A DNA stretch of 64,000 bases from DATKQD01 sp050695655. Lineage in GTDB: Bacteria; Chloroflexota; JAJPGV01. Positions 1 to 8,370 of this stretch are shown piece by piece. The stretch lies in contig JBOGTU010000077.1 in the NCBI GenBank assembly GCA_050695655.1, positions 1 through 64,000 on the forward strand. The letters are read 5' to 3'. Made by a program: the position numbers and the translations under genes. Numbering within the stretch: the first letter of the stretch is position 1; every line of letters begins with the position of its first letter. Below the pieces are notes generated by a model. It saw nothing but the letters and a program-made list of their open reading frames with translations. It did no database searches and was not told the origin of the DNA.

Positions 1-1263
1 CGGCAGTGGCAGCTGACCACGCACGCCGTGCAGCTTCACCTGCCGGATACGCAGCTTCAGGCGGCCTACTACAGCTCGCTGGCCTATATGCTGGTGGAGC
101 AGCGAGGCAACCAGATTCACCCCGGGCCCTTAGTCCACAACGCTTTCTGGGTGCGTGACGCCGCCATGATCGGCTACGCGCTGGAGCGCGCCGGCCTGGT
201 GCAGTACGTTCGCGGCAGCGCGGAGGCCACGCTGGCGGCCATCCAGCCCGATGGGCGCGTGACCGCGGTAACCGCGGCGAATGGCCAGCCCGAAGCGGCC
301 CTCGAGTTGGATGCACCGGGCGAGGCTGCCTTTTCGTTGGCTGGGTACGCGCGTTTCTCGGGCGACGATGCGTTTCTGCGGCGCGCGTACCATCCCCTCA
401 TGCTGGCGCTCACTGCAGCGCTGGGACAGCGCGGTGCTGATGGGCTGCTGCCGCCCAACCTGAGCGCGGAAGACCTGGGCCCGGCCAGCCAGCAGCACTA
501 CTGGGATGACCTGTGGCTGCTCACCGGCCTGCGGGAGGGCCAGTGGGCCGCCGCGCGACTCGATCATCCGGGAGATGTCGCCAAGCTGGCGGCAGCCGAA
601 GATGAGCTGCGGCGGGCCCTGCTGGCGGCCATCGCCGCCACGGGAGCCGGCTACATCCCCAACAATGCCGTGGACACCACCAGCTCTGCCATGGCTCGCG
701 GTTCCAGCCCAGCGCTCTGGCCGCTGCAAGTGCTGGACCCAAGCTCCCCGCTCGTGAGCGCCTCGTTCGCTCACTACGACGCGGCGTTCATCCAGCCCTT
801 CGGAGGCGCCTATCACCACCTGTATGGGCAGTGGTGGCCCTATGGCGGCCTTGAGCTGGCGCACGACTTTCTCTTCCTAGGCATGCGCCAACCGCTGGAC
901 CAGGTGCTGCGGTATACGCTGGCCCACCAAACCGCGCCTGGCCTGTACGCCTGGGCGGAGGGTGTGGATGCGGCCACCGGCGGGTTTGGCGAGGGCGACA
1001 TGCCACACGGCTGGGCCGCCGCTGAGCTGGCCAATCTCGTGCGGGACATGGTCCTGTACAGCCACGGCAGCCAGCTGGTTGTGGGTGCCGGCGTACCGGC
1101 CAGCTGGGCGGGCCAGGCCATCTCCATTGCCAACGCGCCTACGCGCTGGGGCAACGCCAGCATCACCATCGCGCCGGACGGTGCTGTGCGAGTGAGCGGC
1201 GTGAACCCGCCCGGCGGGGTAGTGCTGAACCTGCCCTTTCCGGCGCACCTGCTGGCCAAGTAA
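1..1263 (+). CDS. Six-hairpin glycosidase-like protein, C-terminal part (truncated by window edge)
   Basis: The frame is open from base 1; a GTG at 28 is possible as a start, but the preceding codons continue in frame without a stop, so this is most likely the 3' part of a longer gene. About 420 residues are visible. The segment reading HNAFWVRDAAMIGYALERAG, followed by many Trp/Tyr-rich helices (YWDDLWLLTGL, GQWWPYGGLELAHDF), resembles the (alpha/alpha)6 barrel of six-hairpin glycosidases such as glycogen-debranching or GH15/GH63-like enzymes. The last ~60 residues (ASITIAPDGAVRVSG) look like a small beta domain. Substrate cannot be told. It converges on the next gene. Confidence 0.6.
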   Translation, partial: RQWQLTTHAVQLHLPDTQLQAAYYSSLAYMLVEQRGNQIHPGPLVHNAFWVRDAAMIGYALERAGLVQYVRGSAEATLAAIQPDGRVTAVTAANGQPEAALELDAPGEAAFSLAGYARFSGDDAFLRRAYHPLMLALTAALGQRGADGLLPPNLSAEDLGPASQQHYWDDLWLLTGLREGQWAAARLDHPGDVAKLAAAEDELRRALLAAIAATGAGYIPNNAVDTTSSAMARGSSPALWPLQVLDPSSPLVSASFAHYDAAFIQPFGGAYHHLYGQWWPYGGLELAHDFLFLGMRQPLDQVLRYTLAHQTAPGLYAWAEGVDAATGGFGEGDMPHGWAAAELANLVRDMVLYSHGSQLVVGAGVPASWAGQAISIANAPTRWGNASITIAPDGAVRVSGVNPPGGVVLNLPFPAHLLAK

Positions 1264-1298
1264 GGCCTTGCCCCGCGGAAATCCCCGCCCGAGGGGCT

Positions 1299-2753
1299 TC
1301 AGGTGAACTTGATCTTGCGGCTGGCGAAGAGGCACATGCGCAGCAGCGTGAGCCCGGCACGGAGGTGCTGGATGTTGGAGCGGCCATAGGCGCGTTCCAC
1401 GTAGCGCACGGGCACGTCGGCGATGTGCAGGTTGAGTTTGGAGGCACCGAACAGCAGGTCGAAGTCGCCAAAGGGATCGAAGTCGCCAAAGAAGGCGCGC
1501 CCCGCGGCGATGCGCTCGTAATCGCGCCGCCACAGCGCCTTGGTGCCGCACAGCGTGTCCTTGAAGCGCTGCCCCAGCAGCCAGCTGAAGGCGAGGCCAA
1601 AGAGCTTGTTGGCGAACACGTTGCGCAGCGGCATCGCGTCGCGGCTGGTGGGGTACACCAGCCTGCAGCCGTTAGCGAACTCGGCGCGCCCGCTGGTGAT
1701 GACGTCGAAGAACTTGGGCAGCTCCTCCGGCTGCACGGTCAGGTCCGCGTCCAGAATGATGAGCACGTCGCCCCGGGCGGCGGCGAAGGCTTGGCGCACC
1801 GCGTCGCCTTTGCCCCGCCCATGCTGGCGCAGCAGGCTGATGTCCCGCTCCGCGCCGTAGGCCGCCGCCACGCGTTCGATCTCCGCCAGCGTGCCATCGG
1901 CGGAGTGTCCCTCTACGAAGATGATCTCGGTGTGGCGGCCCATTCGTGGCAGGCGCTGCACGGCCGGTTCGATGTTTGCCCGCTCGTTGCGCGCGGGGAT
2001 GATGACGCTGCAGCTGAAGTCTGCCGCTTGCCTGGGCTCGGCTTGGTCCAGGCGCGCCACCAGGCAGCCGGTCAGGCACAGAGCGTTCACGCCGGGCAGC
2101 TGGGAAGCGTAGCGGTTGAGCCAGCCGGACACGAGCGGCAGATGGCGTGGCAGCAGCAAGCGCCGGCTCTGCTTCACCACACGAAAGCCGCTCAGCCCCA
2201 GCAGGTTGGTGATATCGGCCTCCGACAGCCAGTTGTGTGTGGGCAACGGCATGCGCTGGCCGACGGCCTCGCCAAAGCGCAGCACCGGCTCCCACAGGAA
2301 GTTGTGAAAGCTGATCAGCAGCCGGGTGCGTGGCGTGCACACGCTGCGCAGCCGCTGCAGCGCCTGTTGCACATCCGTGAGCAAGCCCACGGTGCCGGCC
2401 AGGACGACGTAGTCGAACGTCTCGTCCAACTCCAGCTCCTCGGCGGCCATTTCCACGAACGTGAGCTGGGGGTGCCGACCGCGCGCCCGCTGGAGCAGCT
2501 CGCCGCTGATGTCCACCCCCAGGCCGCGGCTTGGCCGCAGGCTGGCCAGCAGGTTGCCCATGCCACAGCCGACTTCGAGCACGCGCATGCCCGGTGGCAC
2601 CGCGGCCGCGAACCAGTGCTGCAGGTCCTCGTAGTAAGCACGGTTGCGCCGTTCCCAAAGCTCACGCTCTGGGGCGTAGCGGTCGAAGTGCCGGCGGATG
2701 AGCGCGGCGTGTTCGGCGCCAGCCGGCTGGCGCTCGCGCCGCGGCGAAAGCAT
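1299..2753 (-). CDS. SAM methyltransferase - GT2 glycosyltransferase fusion
   Basis: 484 residues in two domains. Residues ~25-225 form a class I SAM-dependent methyltransferase with glycine-rich motif I VLEVGCGMGNLLA near residue 60. Residues ~245-484 form a GT-A family 2 glycosyltransferase with the start CSVIIPARNERANI and the DxD-like ILDADLTVQ, closest in style to dolichyl-/polyprenyl-phosphate sugar transferases. No membrane segments follow the GT domain. The order suggests one polypeptide that glycosylates and methylates an envelope glycan or lipid-linked sugar (inference). ATG start at 2753; a TATCAT box lies 8 nt upstream, so the mRNA may be leaderless. Confidence 0.8.
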   Translation of the reverse strand: MLSPRRERQPAGAEHAALIRRHFDRYAPERELWERRNRAYYEDLQHWFAAAVPPGMRVLEVGCGMGNLLASLRPSRGLGVDISGELLQRARGRHPQLTFVEMAAEELELDETFDYVVLAGTVGLLTDVQQALQRLRSVCTPRTRLLISFHNFLWEPVLRFGEAVGQRMPLPTHNWLSEADITNLLGLSGFRVVKQSRRLLLPRHLPLVSGWLNRYASQLPGVNALCLTGCLVARLDQAEPRQAADFSCSVIIPARNERANIEPAVQRLPRMGRHTEIIFVEGHSADGTLAEIERVAAAYGAERDISLLRQHGRGKGDAVRQAFAAARGDVLIILDADLTVQPEELPKFFDVITSGRAEFANGCRLVYPTSRDAMPLRNVFANKLFGLAFSWLLGQRFKDTLCGTKALWRRDYERIAAGRAFFGDFDPFGDFDLLFGASKLNLHIADVPVRYVERAYGRSNIQHLRAGLTLLRMCLFASRKIKFT

Positions 2754-2761
2754 TGATCCAG

Positions 2762-2767
2762 ATGATA
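2762..2767 (-). promoter_or_regulatory. -10 box TATCAT of the methyltransferase-GT gene
   Basis: On the minus strand TATCAT ends 8 nt before the ATG at 2753. That spacing puts the transcription start at or next to the start codon. No clear -35 box is visible. Confidence 0.5.
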
Positions 2768-2780
2768 CGTTCGCTGGCGC

Positions 2781-3572
2781 TCAGGCCAGCTTGACGACCA
2801 GGCCAGCCAGCTCGGGGCTGGCGGCAGGGAAACGGCGCAGCACTTCCGGATCGTGCCCGGCCACGATGCACTCCGGCCCGCTGGCCAGCTCCTTGATACG
2901 GTCGAAGGCGGCGTACATCAGCGGTACGGTATGCAGGATGCGGAAGGGCCGGTCCGCCTCGATGTTGCCGTAGTAGTGGCTGGCGTCCGAGGCGATCACC
3001 ACCGCGCCGCGCCGCGTGTTCACGCGCACGATCTGCATGCCCGGGGTGTGGCCGCCCACCCGATGCACGCTCAGCCCGGGCGCTACTTCCAGGTCGCCGT
3101 CTACCCACCGGATGCGGCCCTCCGCGTTCAGGTGGATGAGATGGCTGAGGTCCTCCGGCTCGGTGAGGTGGGCGAACTGGCCGCGGCCGGCCCAGCGCCC
3201 GGTCCAGAACGCCATTTCCTGTTCCTGCAGCACCACGCGCGCCTGGGGGAAGGCATCCACGTTGCCGCAGTGGTCATAGTGCAGGTGAGTGAGGATCAGC
3301 TGCTGCACCTGCGCCGGCTCAACGCCCAGGCGGCGCATGGTGTCCATGGGTGGGGCTATATACTGGCGCCCGCGCCGCTCGCCAACCGCTTGTTTGAAGC
3401 CGGCGTCAATGCCAATGACGGTTTCTCCGCATACAGCCAGCCAGGTGAAGTAATCCATAGGCATGTCATCATCGCCGCAGGCGTCGTGCTCATAAAAATG
3501 CTCCTGCTGGAGGGCATCTCGGCGCGCATAACGAATGGCATAGAGGTCATACAGCGGCGTGTCCTGGTCCAT
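2781..3572 (-). CDS. Metallo-beta-lactamase-fold hydrolase, N-acyl homoserine lactonase-like
   Basis: 263 residues with the metal-binding signature HLHYDH (THLHYDHCGNVDAF, residues ~97-109), a downstream metal His in VGGHTPGMQIV, and Asp/His in IASDASHYYGN. The N-terminal layout (DxxxP, TWLAVCGETVIGIDAGF) matches the AttM/AiiB branch of lactonases that open homoserine-lactone rings. The true substrate could equally be another lactone. The ATG lies 11 nt after the stop of the upstream gene, so the two are probably cotranscribed. Confidence 0.75.
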   Translation of the reverse strand: MDQDTPLYDLYAIRYARRDALQQEHFYEHDACGDDDMPMDYFTWLAVCGETVIGIDAGFKQAVGERRGRQYIAPPMDTMRRLGVEPAQVQQLILTHLHYDHCGNVDAFPQARVVLQEQEMAFWTGRWAGRGQFAHLTEPEDLSHLIHLNAEGRIRWVDGDLEVAPGLSVHRVGGHTPGMQIVRVNTRRGAVVIASDASHYYGNIEADRPFRILHTVPLMYAAFDRIKELASGPECIVAGHDPEVLRRFPAASPELAGLVVKLA

Positions 3573-3583
3573 GCCCTGGCCTT

Positions 3584-4030
3584 CTAGCCCAGCTTGTTGA
3601 CGCGCCGGGAGAGGTTGCGTTTGGCGGAAATGTTCAGCCGGCGCCGCGTTATTTCGTCCAGCTGTTCAATAGGGCCGGCGGAGGGGCCTTTCTCGCGCCA
3701 CAGGCGGGCGACTTCGGCTGCTACAGCTGCCTCGGAGTGCTGGGCAGCGGCTGGAGCTGCCGTGCCGCGACCACGCGCGGCGCCCGGCCCGCGGTACCAG
3801 CGCACCAGGATGGTGCCGCCTTCGCCGTCGCGCGTCTCCACCGACCCACCCAGCGCCTTGGCGGCAGCCGCGAAAGCACGCTTCACGGCGGGCCCGTTTT
3901 GACCCTCCAGATGCAGCCGCAGCACCGGCTTGCGTTTATCGGCGCTTTGCAGCATGGTGTACGCCTCTAACGGCAAGCCCTTGAGCGGCTTCTTCGGAGG
4001 AAATGTCTCCAGCGAATCAATGAGCTTCAT
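3584..4030 (-). CDS. Small basic hypothetical protein
   Basis: 148 residues from the ATG at 4030 (MKLIDSLETFPPK). A longer reading from 4075 is less likely because a good promoter lies between the two starts and points at 4030. The middle (residues ~35-95) has an alternating beta/alpha pattern around LRLHLEGQNGP and GGTILVRWYRG. The C-terminus (EQLDEITRRRLNISAKRNL) is a basic helix. I do not recognise the family. The first gene of a probable pair with the lactonase. Confidence 0.55.
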   Translation of the reverse strand: MKLIDSLETFPPKKPLKGLPLEAYTMLQSADKRKPVLRLHLEGQNGPAVKRAFAAAAKALGGSVETRDGEGGTILVRWYRGPGAARGRGTAAPAAAQHSEAAVAAEVARLWREKGPSAGPIEQLDEITRRRLNISAKRNLSRRVNKLG

Positions 4031-4038
4031 TGTTGCCG

Positions 4039-4068
4039 AGTATACGTTTAATCCTCGCGCAATGCCAA
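4039..4068 (-). promoter_or_regulatory. Promoter TTGGCA-N18-TATACT, leaderless start
   Basis: The -35 box (4068-4063, TTGGCA) and -10 box (4044-4039, TATACT) each match the sigma70 consensus at 5 of 6 positions with an 18-nt spacer. Only 8 nt separate the -10 box from the ATG at 4030, so the transcript should begin at or just before the start codon. Confidence 0.75.
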
Positions 4069-4239
4069 GCCCCAACTCGGTTTTAGCCCTTGTGTTATCC
4101 CGCCTGGTCGCCGCTTGATGAGCGCTGGACGTGCAGTGAGATAGCCATTGGCTTTGCTTTAAGGCAACCGAGAGAGGCCTGGCGCGGTAACATGCCGCGG
4201 TGGCCGGGGCGGATCCCCCCGCGCAGCGCGGGTTAAGCT

Positions 4240-4301
4240 CGGCAAGGGCGGTTGCAGGGGATTGGCCGACGGCCGCTTATGGCTTTCGGCCTACACGTCT
4301 A
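4240..4301 (+). repeat. Degenerate copy of the ~126-bp inverted-repeat element
   Basis: The right half is recognisable: GGCCGCTTATGGCTTTCGGC followed by CTACACGTCTA matches the conserved right end (GCCGCTTATGGCTTTGCGGC then CAAACTTCTA) seen at 8.3 and 15.7 kb. The left half (about 4176-4240) is too diverged to delimit. It lies 24 nt from the stop codon of the GNAT gene. Confidence 0.55.
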
Positions 4302-4325
4302 GGCCTCAGCGTTGCGCGCCTCGCC

Positions 4326-4793
4326 CTAAAGCGTAAGCTCCAGGTGTTGCACACCCTCCAACGGGTTGTCGTTGTAGGGCGGAATGGGGAGGAAGCCCAG
4401 GCCACGATACAGGGCCATGGCCGCCGGCATCTGCTGGGGCAGGGTATCCAGCCGCATGGCTCGATAGGCCGCACGGCGCGCGGCGGCGATGATGGCAGAG
4501 GCCAGTTCCCGCCCTACGCCCAGGCCACGAAAGGCTGGCCGCACGTAGAGGCGCTTCATTTCGCAGACGCGGCCGTCCAGCGGCCGCAACGCAACGCAGC
4601 CTGCCACCTCCGCCCCAAAGAACGCCAGCAGCAGGGCGCCCCGCGGTGGCGCATAGGCGCCAGGCAGGGCTGCCAGCTCCTCTTTGAACCCCTGGAAGCA
4701 CAGGTCCACCTGGATGTCCGCGGCATACTCGCGAAACAGCTCGCGAACGAGCTTCAGGTCGCTCGCCGGAGCGATCCGGCAGTCAGGCGCCAT
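4326..4793 (-). CDS. GNAT family N-acetyltransferase
   Basis: 155 residues from ATG 4793, which overlaps the end of the hemD-like gene by 11 nt; an upstream TTG at 4808 is possible but weaker. The acetyl-CoA site motif A is clear (MKRLYVRPAFRGLGVGRELA, residues ~77-96). The C-terminal AMALYRGLGFLPIPPYNDNP is typical of the MarR-associated/PhnO-like small GNATs. Substrate unknown. Position suggests the last gene of the sulfite reductase operon, though its role there is unclear. Confidence 0.85.
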   Translation of the reverse strand: MAPDCRIAPASDLKLVRELFREYAADIQVDLCFQGFKEELAALPGAYAPPRGALLLAFFGAEVAGCVALRPLDGRVCEMKRLYVRPAFRGLGVGRELASAIIAAARRAAYRAMRLDTLPQQMPAAMALYRGLGFLPIPPYNDNPLEGVQHLELTL

Positions 4794-5607
4794 CGGCCAG
4801 GCGGGCAAGGTCGCGGATCAGCGCGCCCATGGACGAGTGCGCTGGTTCGACGGCCACGGTGAGGCCGCGTTCCTGCAAAGCGCGCGCGGCAACCGGGCCT
4901 ACGGCGCCCAGCTTCAGGTGGCCCAGGCCGGTGAGCAGCTGCGCCTCCCGGCCCGTGCTGGCGGCCACGGCGAAGAGGCTGCCCAGCTGGCCGGCGCTGG
5001 TGACGGCCAGCGCCCAGGCGCGTTCCAGATGGTCGATGAGCTCGATCATCGGGCTCACGTCCTGGGGCAGGGCCCAGCGATAGAGGGGCAGCTCCAGCAC
5101 CTGCACGCCCCGCGCCCGCAGTCCATCGGCCAGATGCACATCAGGCCCGCCGTACAGCTGGATGGTCGCGTGCTCGAAGCGATCCTCAGCCAGCGCAGTG
5201 AGCACTTCGCGTGAGGTGCTCGGTTCGGCTGCCTGGCGATCGATGCGGATGCCCAGCTCGCGCAGCACGGCCCGCGGCTTGGGGCCACGCACGGCAACCA
5301 GCGCGCCGGCCAGCACCTCCCGCAAGCGCGGTTCCAGCCCCAGCTCGGCGGCCAGCTCGAACAGCGCCCGTGCGCCCACGCCCGTGAGGCAGATGAGCAC
5401 ATCGGTGCCTTGGGCGCAGAGCTGGCGCAAGCGCTGCGCGCTTTCGTTGCTATCGTCAGGCGGGGCCTGGCCCAGCGCTGGCACGGACCAGGGCACACCA
5501 CCGTAGCGCGTGACAAGGTCAGCCAGCTCGGTGGCGCGCCGGCTCTCCAACAGCGCCACCACGCGGCCCCCCAGCGTGGGCTGAGCAGCCTCGCCGGCGC
5601 GGATCAT
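4783..5607 (-). CDS. hemD: Uroporphyrinogen-III synthase (HemD)-like protein
   Basis: 274 residues. HemD cyclises hydroxymethylbilane to uroporphyrinogen III, the branch point to siroheme and heme. Sequence is poorly conserved in this family, but two alternating alpha/beta lobes with VVALLESRRATELADLVTRYGG at the N-terminus and WALAVTSAGQLGSLF and AVGPVAARALQERGLTV near the end are characteristic. The gene starts 16 nt downstream of the siroheme-dependent reductase, which fits a role in supplying siroheme. No other heme-pathway gene is in the window. Confidence 0.75.
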   Translation of the reverse strand: MIRAGEAAQPTLGGRVVALLESRRATELADLVTRYGGVPWSVPALGQAPPDDSNESAQRLRQLCAQGTDVLICLTGVGARALFELAAELGLEPRLREVLAGALVAVRGPKPRAVLRELGIRIDRQAAEPSTSREVLTALAEDRFEHATIQLYGGPDVHLADGLRARGVQVLELPLYRWALPQDVSPMIELIDHLERAWALAVTSAGQLGSLFAVAASTGREAQLLTGLGHLKLGAVGPVAARALQERGLTVAVEPAHSSMGALIRDLARLADGA

Positions 5608-5623
5608 CGCCGGGTCGATGGAG

Positions 5624-7354
5624 TCAGGCGGCGCACTCTCCTTCGCCGCGAGCCACTTCGTAGACCGAGTCCGAGCCCCAGTCGTGGTAGGCGTCCAGGT
5701 CCTTGTGCAGCGGGCCCACTTCGCGAAGGTCCGCGATGAGCTCTTTCACCCGGTCCTTGCCAACGCGATCCAACCAGCCATAGAACGTCTCGCTGTCGCT
5801 GCGCTCATCGGTGAAGGCGGCCAGGGTGCGCTCGATGGCCAGCGGCACGCGCTTGGCGGCCACGCGGCCAATGTGGTTGCCCAGGCGAACGCCATCCGGC
5901 GCGTTGCCGCCGCCGATCCACATCTCATAGGCCGGCACCTGGAGCATGTTCTGCTTGATGGACGCGCCCGAGAAGCCGATGGTGCCCGTGTGATGCTGGC
6001 CGCAGCCGTTGGGGCAGCCGCTGATGCGAATGGTCACGTCCTCCGCGGCGGGGAAGCGCTCCTTCAGTTCGCGCACGGTGCCGGTGAGCGCGTGGGCCAT
6101 CTCCGGCGAAGCGGTGATGGCCAGGCTGCAGCTCGTGGCGCCGGGGCAAGACACGACATCGGTGAGTGTGCGGGCACCGGGCTCGCCCAGCTCGATCTCG
6201 GACAGCTCCTTGTGCAGGGCGGCCAGCTGCGACTGCTTGAGCCAGCGCAGCACCAGGTTCTGGCCAATCGTGGTGCGCGCGTAGCCGCCGTTGTGGCGGC
6301 GGGTGATGCCGGCCAGGGCACGCAGCTTTTCGGGGTTCAGGTCGCCCGTTGGTACCGTGACAAAGGCGCTGAAGTACCCCTGCTGCTTCTGGGCCACAAC
6401 GTTCGTTCGCCGCCATTCCGGGAAGCCGGGCAGGGGGTTCTGCACGTGCGGCGTCTCCTCCAGGCGCGGCTCCTCAGGCAAGCGCAGCAGTGGCTCCAGG
6501 GCTACCGTCTTCTTGGCCCATGGCTGGGCCAGGTCCTCGTCCACCATGGCCTTGAACGCATCCCAGCCTTGCTTCTCCACCACGAACTTCATCCGTGCGG
6601 CCGCTTTGTTGCGCCGGTTGCCGGTACGGTCGAACACGTGCAGAATCGCCTCCGCCAGGATGAGGTACTGGTCGAAGGTCACGAACTCGGCGATCACGGG
6701 CGCGGATCGGGGCATGGTGGACAACCCGCCAGCGGCCACCACGCGGAAGCCGGGCTGGCCGTCCTTGATTACCGCCTGATAGCCGATGTCGTGGATGGGC
6801 GTGAGGGCGCAGTCCTCGTCGCAACCGGCGAACGCCACCTTGAACTTGCGCGGCAGGGCCTGATTCTCAGGCTTGCGAAGGAAGTAGCGGGCGAAAGCCG
6901 CGGCGTACGGCGTCACGTCAAACGGCTCGGTGGGGTCTACGCCCGCCAGCGGGCAGGCGGTCACGTTACGGACAGTGTTGGAGCACGCTTCGCGGGTGGT
7001 GAGCCCTACGCTGGCGAGCAGTTGCAGCACTTCCGGCACGCGCTCCAGCTTGACAAAGTGAAATTGGATGTTCTGGCGCGTGGTGATATGCCCCTTGCCG
7101 CTGCCAGCAAAGTTTTCCGCGATTTCCGCCAGCACGTCCATCTGGTCAGCGGTGAGACCGCCGAAGGGCACCTTCACCCGCACCATCTGGTTGTCGGGCT
7201 GACGCTGGCCGTAGATGCCGCGCGTAAGCCGCCAGGCGCGAAAGTCGGCGAAGTCGATGTCGCCGCCGCGGAAGCCAGCCACTTTGGCAGCAAACTCGTC
7301 AATCTCTGCTTGCAGGGGCTCGAGAACGCCGCTGTTGGCTATAGCCATACTCAT
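5624..7354 (-). CDS. Ferredoxin-type nitrite/sulfite reductase (siroheme, 4Fe-4S)
   Basis: 576 residues from ATG 7354 (MSMAIANSG). Six-electron reduction of sulfite to sulfide or nitrite to ammonia. Two ferredoxin-like halves each carry a siroheme-reductase domain; TTRQNIQFHFV belongs to the first and TIGQNLVLRWL to the second. The coupled siroheme/4Fe-4S ligands are CPGATSC (CX5C) and, ~40 residues later, CPNGC (CX3C). Sulfite and nitrite reductases of this family cannot be separated by eye; the absence of nitrate-assimilation genes leans toward sulfite. A strong promoter with TTGACA sits directly upstream. Confidence 0.9.
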   Translation of the reverse strand: MSMAIANSGVLEPLQAEIDEFAAKVAGFRGGDIDFADFRAWRLTRGIYGQRQPDNQMVRVKVPFGGLTADQMDVLAEIAENFAGSGKGHITTRQNIQFHFVKLERVPEVLQLLASVGLTTREACSNTVRNVTACPLAGVDPTEPFDVTPYAAAFARYFLRKPENQALPRKFKVAFAGCDEDCALTPIHDIGYQAVIKDGQPGFRVVAAGGLSTMPRSAPVIAEFVTFDQYLILAEAILHVFDRTGNRRNKAAARMKFVVEKQGWDAFKAMVDEDLAQPWAKKTVALEPLLRLPEEPRLEETPHVQNPLPGFPEWRRTNVVAQKQQGYFSAFVTVPTGDLNPEKLRALAGITRRHNGGYARTTIGQNLVLRWLKQSQLAALHKELSEIELGEPGARTLTDVVSCPGATSCSLAITASPEMAHALTGTVRELKERFPAAEDVTIRISGCPNGCGQHHTGTIGFSGASIKQNMLQVPAYEMWIGGGNAPDGVRLGNHIGRVAAKRVPLAIERTLAAFTDERSDSETFYGWLDRVGKDRVKELIADLREVGPLHKDLDAYHDWGSDSVYEVARGEGECAA

Positions 7355-7361
7355 GGGCCAA

Positions 7362-7390
7362 AGGGTAGGCAGGAAACCTGACTTTGTCAA
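7362..7390 (-). promoter_or_regulatory. Promoter TTGACA-N17-TACCCT of the sulfite/nitrite reductase operon
   Basis: A perfect -35 box at 7390-7385, a 17-nt spacer, and TACCCT at 7367-7362. Seven nt separate the -10 box from ATG 7354, giving a leaderless transcript. The in-frame TTG at 7390 falls inside the -35 box and is therefore unlikely as start. Confidence 0.7.
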
Positions 7391-7405
7391 CTGAAATAGT
7401 CAACT
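7386..7405. promoter_or_regulatory. Direct repeats GTCAACT with 13-nt period
   Basis: GTCAACT occurs at 7386-7392 and again at 7399-7405. One copy overlaps the -35 box of the reductase promoter, and both sit in the 110-nt divergent region before etfB. This is a plausible activator or repressor site; the binding protein is unknown. Confidence 0.35.
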
Positions 7406-7449
7406 TTAGATTTGGTGGCGCGCCAGGCCGGCCGGCAAGTGCGCGGAAT

Positions 7450-7455
7450 TACAAT
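7450..7455 (+). promoter_or_regulatory. -10 box TACAAT of etfB
   Basis: TACAAT lies 9 nt before ATG 7465, implying a leader of only about 2-3 nt. No good -35 box is seen. Confidence 0.5.
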
Positions 7456-7464
7456 CGTGAGCAG

Positions 7465-8244
7465 ATGAACATCGCCGTCTGTGCCAAGTCCGTGCCAGCC
7501 AGCTCGATCGTGATCACGATCGATCCGGATACCCAGCGTGTCGTGCGTGATGGCGTGCCGCATGAGCTCGATCCCGCCGCGGAGTGTGCGCTGGAGGTGG
7601 GACTGCGGCTGGCGGAGCAGCAGGGCGGCAGTGTGACCGTGATCTGCATGGGCAAAGCCAGCGCCGCGGACGACATCCGCAAGGCGCTGGCCATGGGCGC
7701 CGAGCGCGCCATCCACATCTGTGACGACGCGCTGGCTGGGTCGGATACGCTGGCAACGGCCAAAGTCCTCGCCGCCGCCATCAAGAAGGAATCGTTCGAC
7801 CTGGTGATCTGCGCTACCGAGGCGACGGACACCTACTCGGGCCTCGTGCCAGGCCAGGTGGCGGCGCTGCTCGGCTTCGCCCCGCTGACCTTTGCTCGCG
7901 AGCTCGCTGTTGAAGGCAAAACGGCCACCATCCACCGGCAAACGGAGGATGGCTACCAGGTGGTGCAGGCTGAGCTGCCGGCACTGGTGACGGTGACGAG
8001 CGGTATCAATGAGCCGCGCTACCCATCGCTCAAGGGCATCATGGGCGCCAAGCGCAAGGAGGTGCTGCGGTACACTGCCGCGGACCTCGGCCTGGCGGCC
8101 ACAGAGGTAGGCGCCGCCGGGGCGCGCGAGCGGGTGCTGGCGATCGCACGGCCGCCTACCCGCGCTCAAGGGCAGATTGTGACCGATGAGGGCGATGGCG
8201 GCGTGCGCATCGCCGAGTTCCTGGCCAGCCTCAAGGTGATTTAG
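7465..8244 (+). CDS. etfB: Electron transfer flavoprotein beta subunit
   Basis: 259 residues from ATG 7465, where the typical N-terminus MNIAVCAKSVPASS begins; an upstream in-frame start at 7384 would add an atypical tail. EtfB holds AMP and, with EtfA/FAD, passes electrons from acyl-CoA and related dehydrogenases to the quinone pool. Landmarks are PHELDPAAECALEVGLRL, the AMP-loop region CATEATDTYSGLVPGQVA and ITSG-like VTVTSGINEPRYPSLKGIM. The TAG stop (8242-8244) is also the first triplet of the 126-bp element separating it from etfA. No ETF dehydrogenase or ETF-quinone oxidoreductase is nearby. Confidence 0.93.
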   Translation: MNIAVCAKSVPASSIVITIDPDTQRVVRDGVPHELDPAAECALEVGLRLAEQQGGSVTVICMGKASAADDIRKALAMGAERAIHICDDALAGSDTLATAKVLAAAIKKESFDLVICATEATDTYSGLVPGQVAALLGFAPLTFARELAVEGKTATIHRQTEDGYQVVQAELPALVTVTSGINEPRYPSLKGIMGAKRKEVLRYTAADLGLAATEVGAAGARERVLAIARPPTRAQGQIVTDEGDGGVRIAEFLASLKVI

Positions 8245-8367
8245 AGCTTTGGCAGGATACATGCTTCGGCGGCCGAGTTGGGGTTGCCTGCGAACTTCGA
8301 TTCAATGTGAGCTCGCCGTCGCGGGGGCTGGTCGAGAGCCGCTTGTGGCTTCGCGGCCAAACTTCTA
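8242..8367 (+). repeat. 126-bp inverted-repeat element, copy between etfB and etfA
   Basis: The element fills the whole gap between the etfB stop and the etfA start. Its ends are TAGAGCTTTGGCAG and CGGCCAAACTTCTA, an imperfect inverted repeat. Over the last ~46 nt it is about 87% identical by eye to the copy at 15655-15780, and the two are exactly the same length. A short hairpin GCCGC-N10-GCGGC sits just inside the right end. It must be transcribed if etfBA is one operon. Confidence 0.8.
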
Positions 8368-8370
8368 GCC

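Noticed and set aside
5618..7381. A 587-codon open frame antisense to the sulfite/nitrite reductase gene
   Set aside because: It mirrors the reductase frame, has His/Gly/Val-rich composition typical of antisense frames in GC-rich DNA, and no family features. Similar long antisense frames opposite lexA, tldE, hslU and ftsH were rejected on the same grounds.
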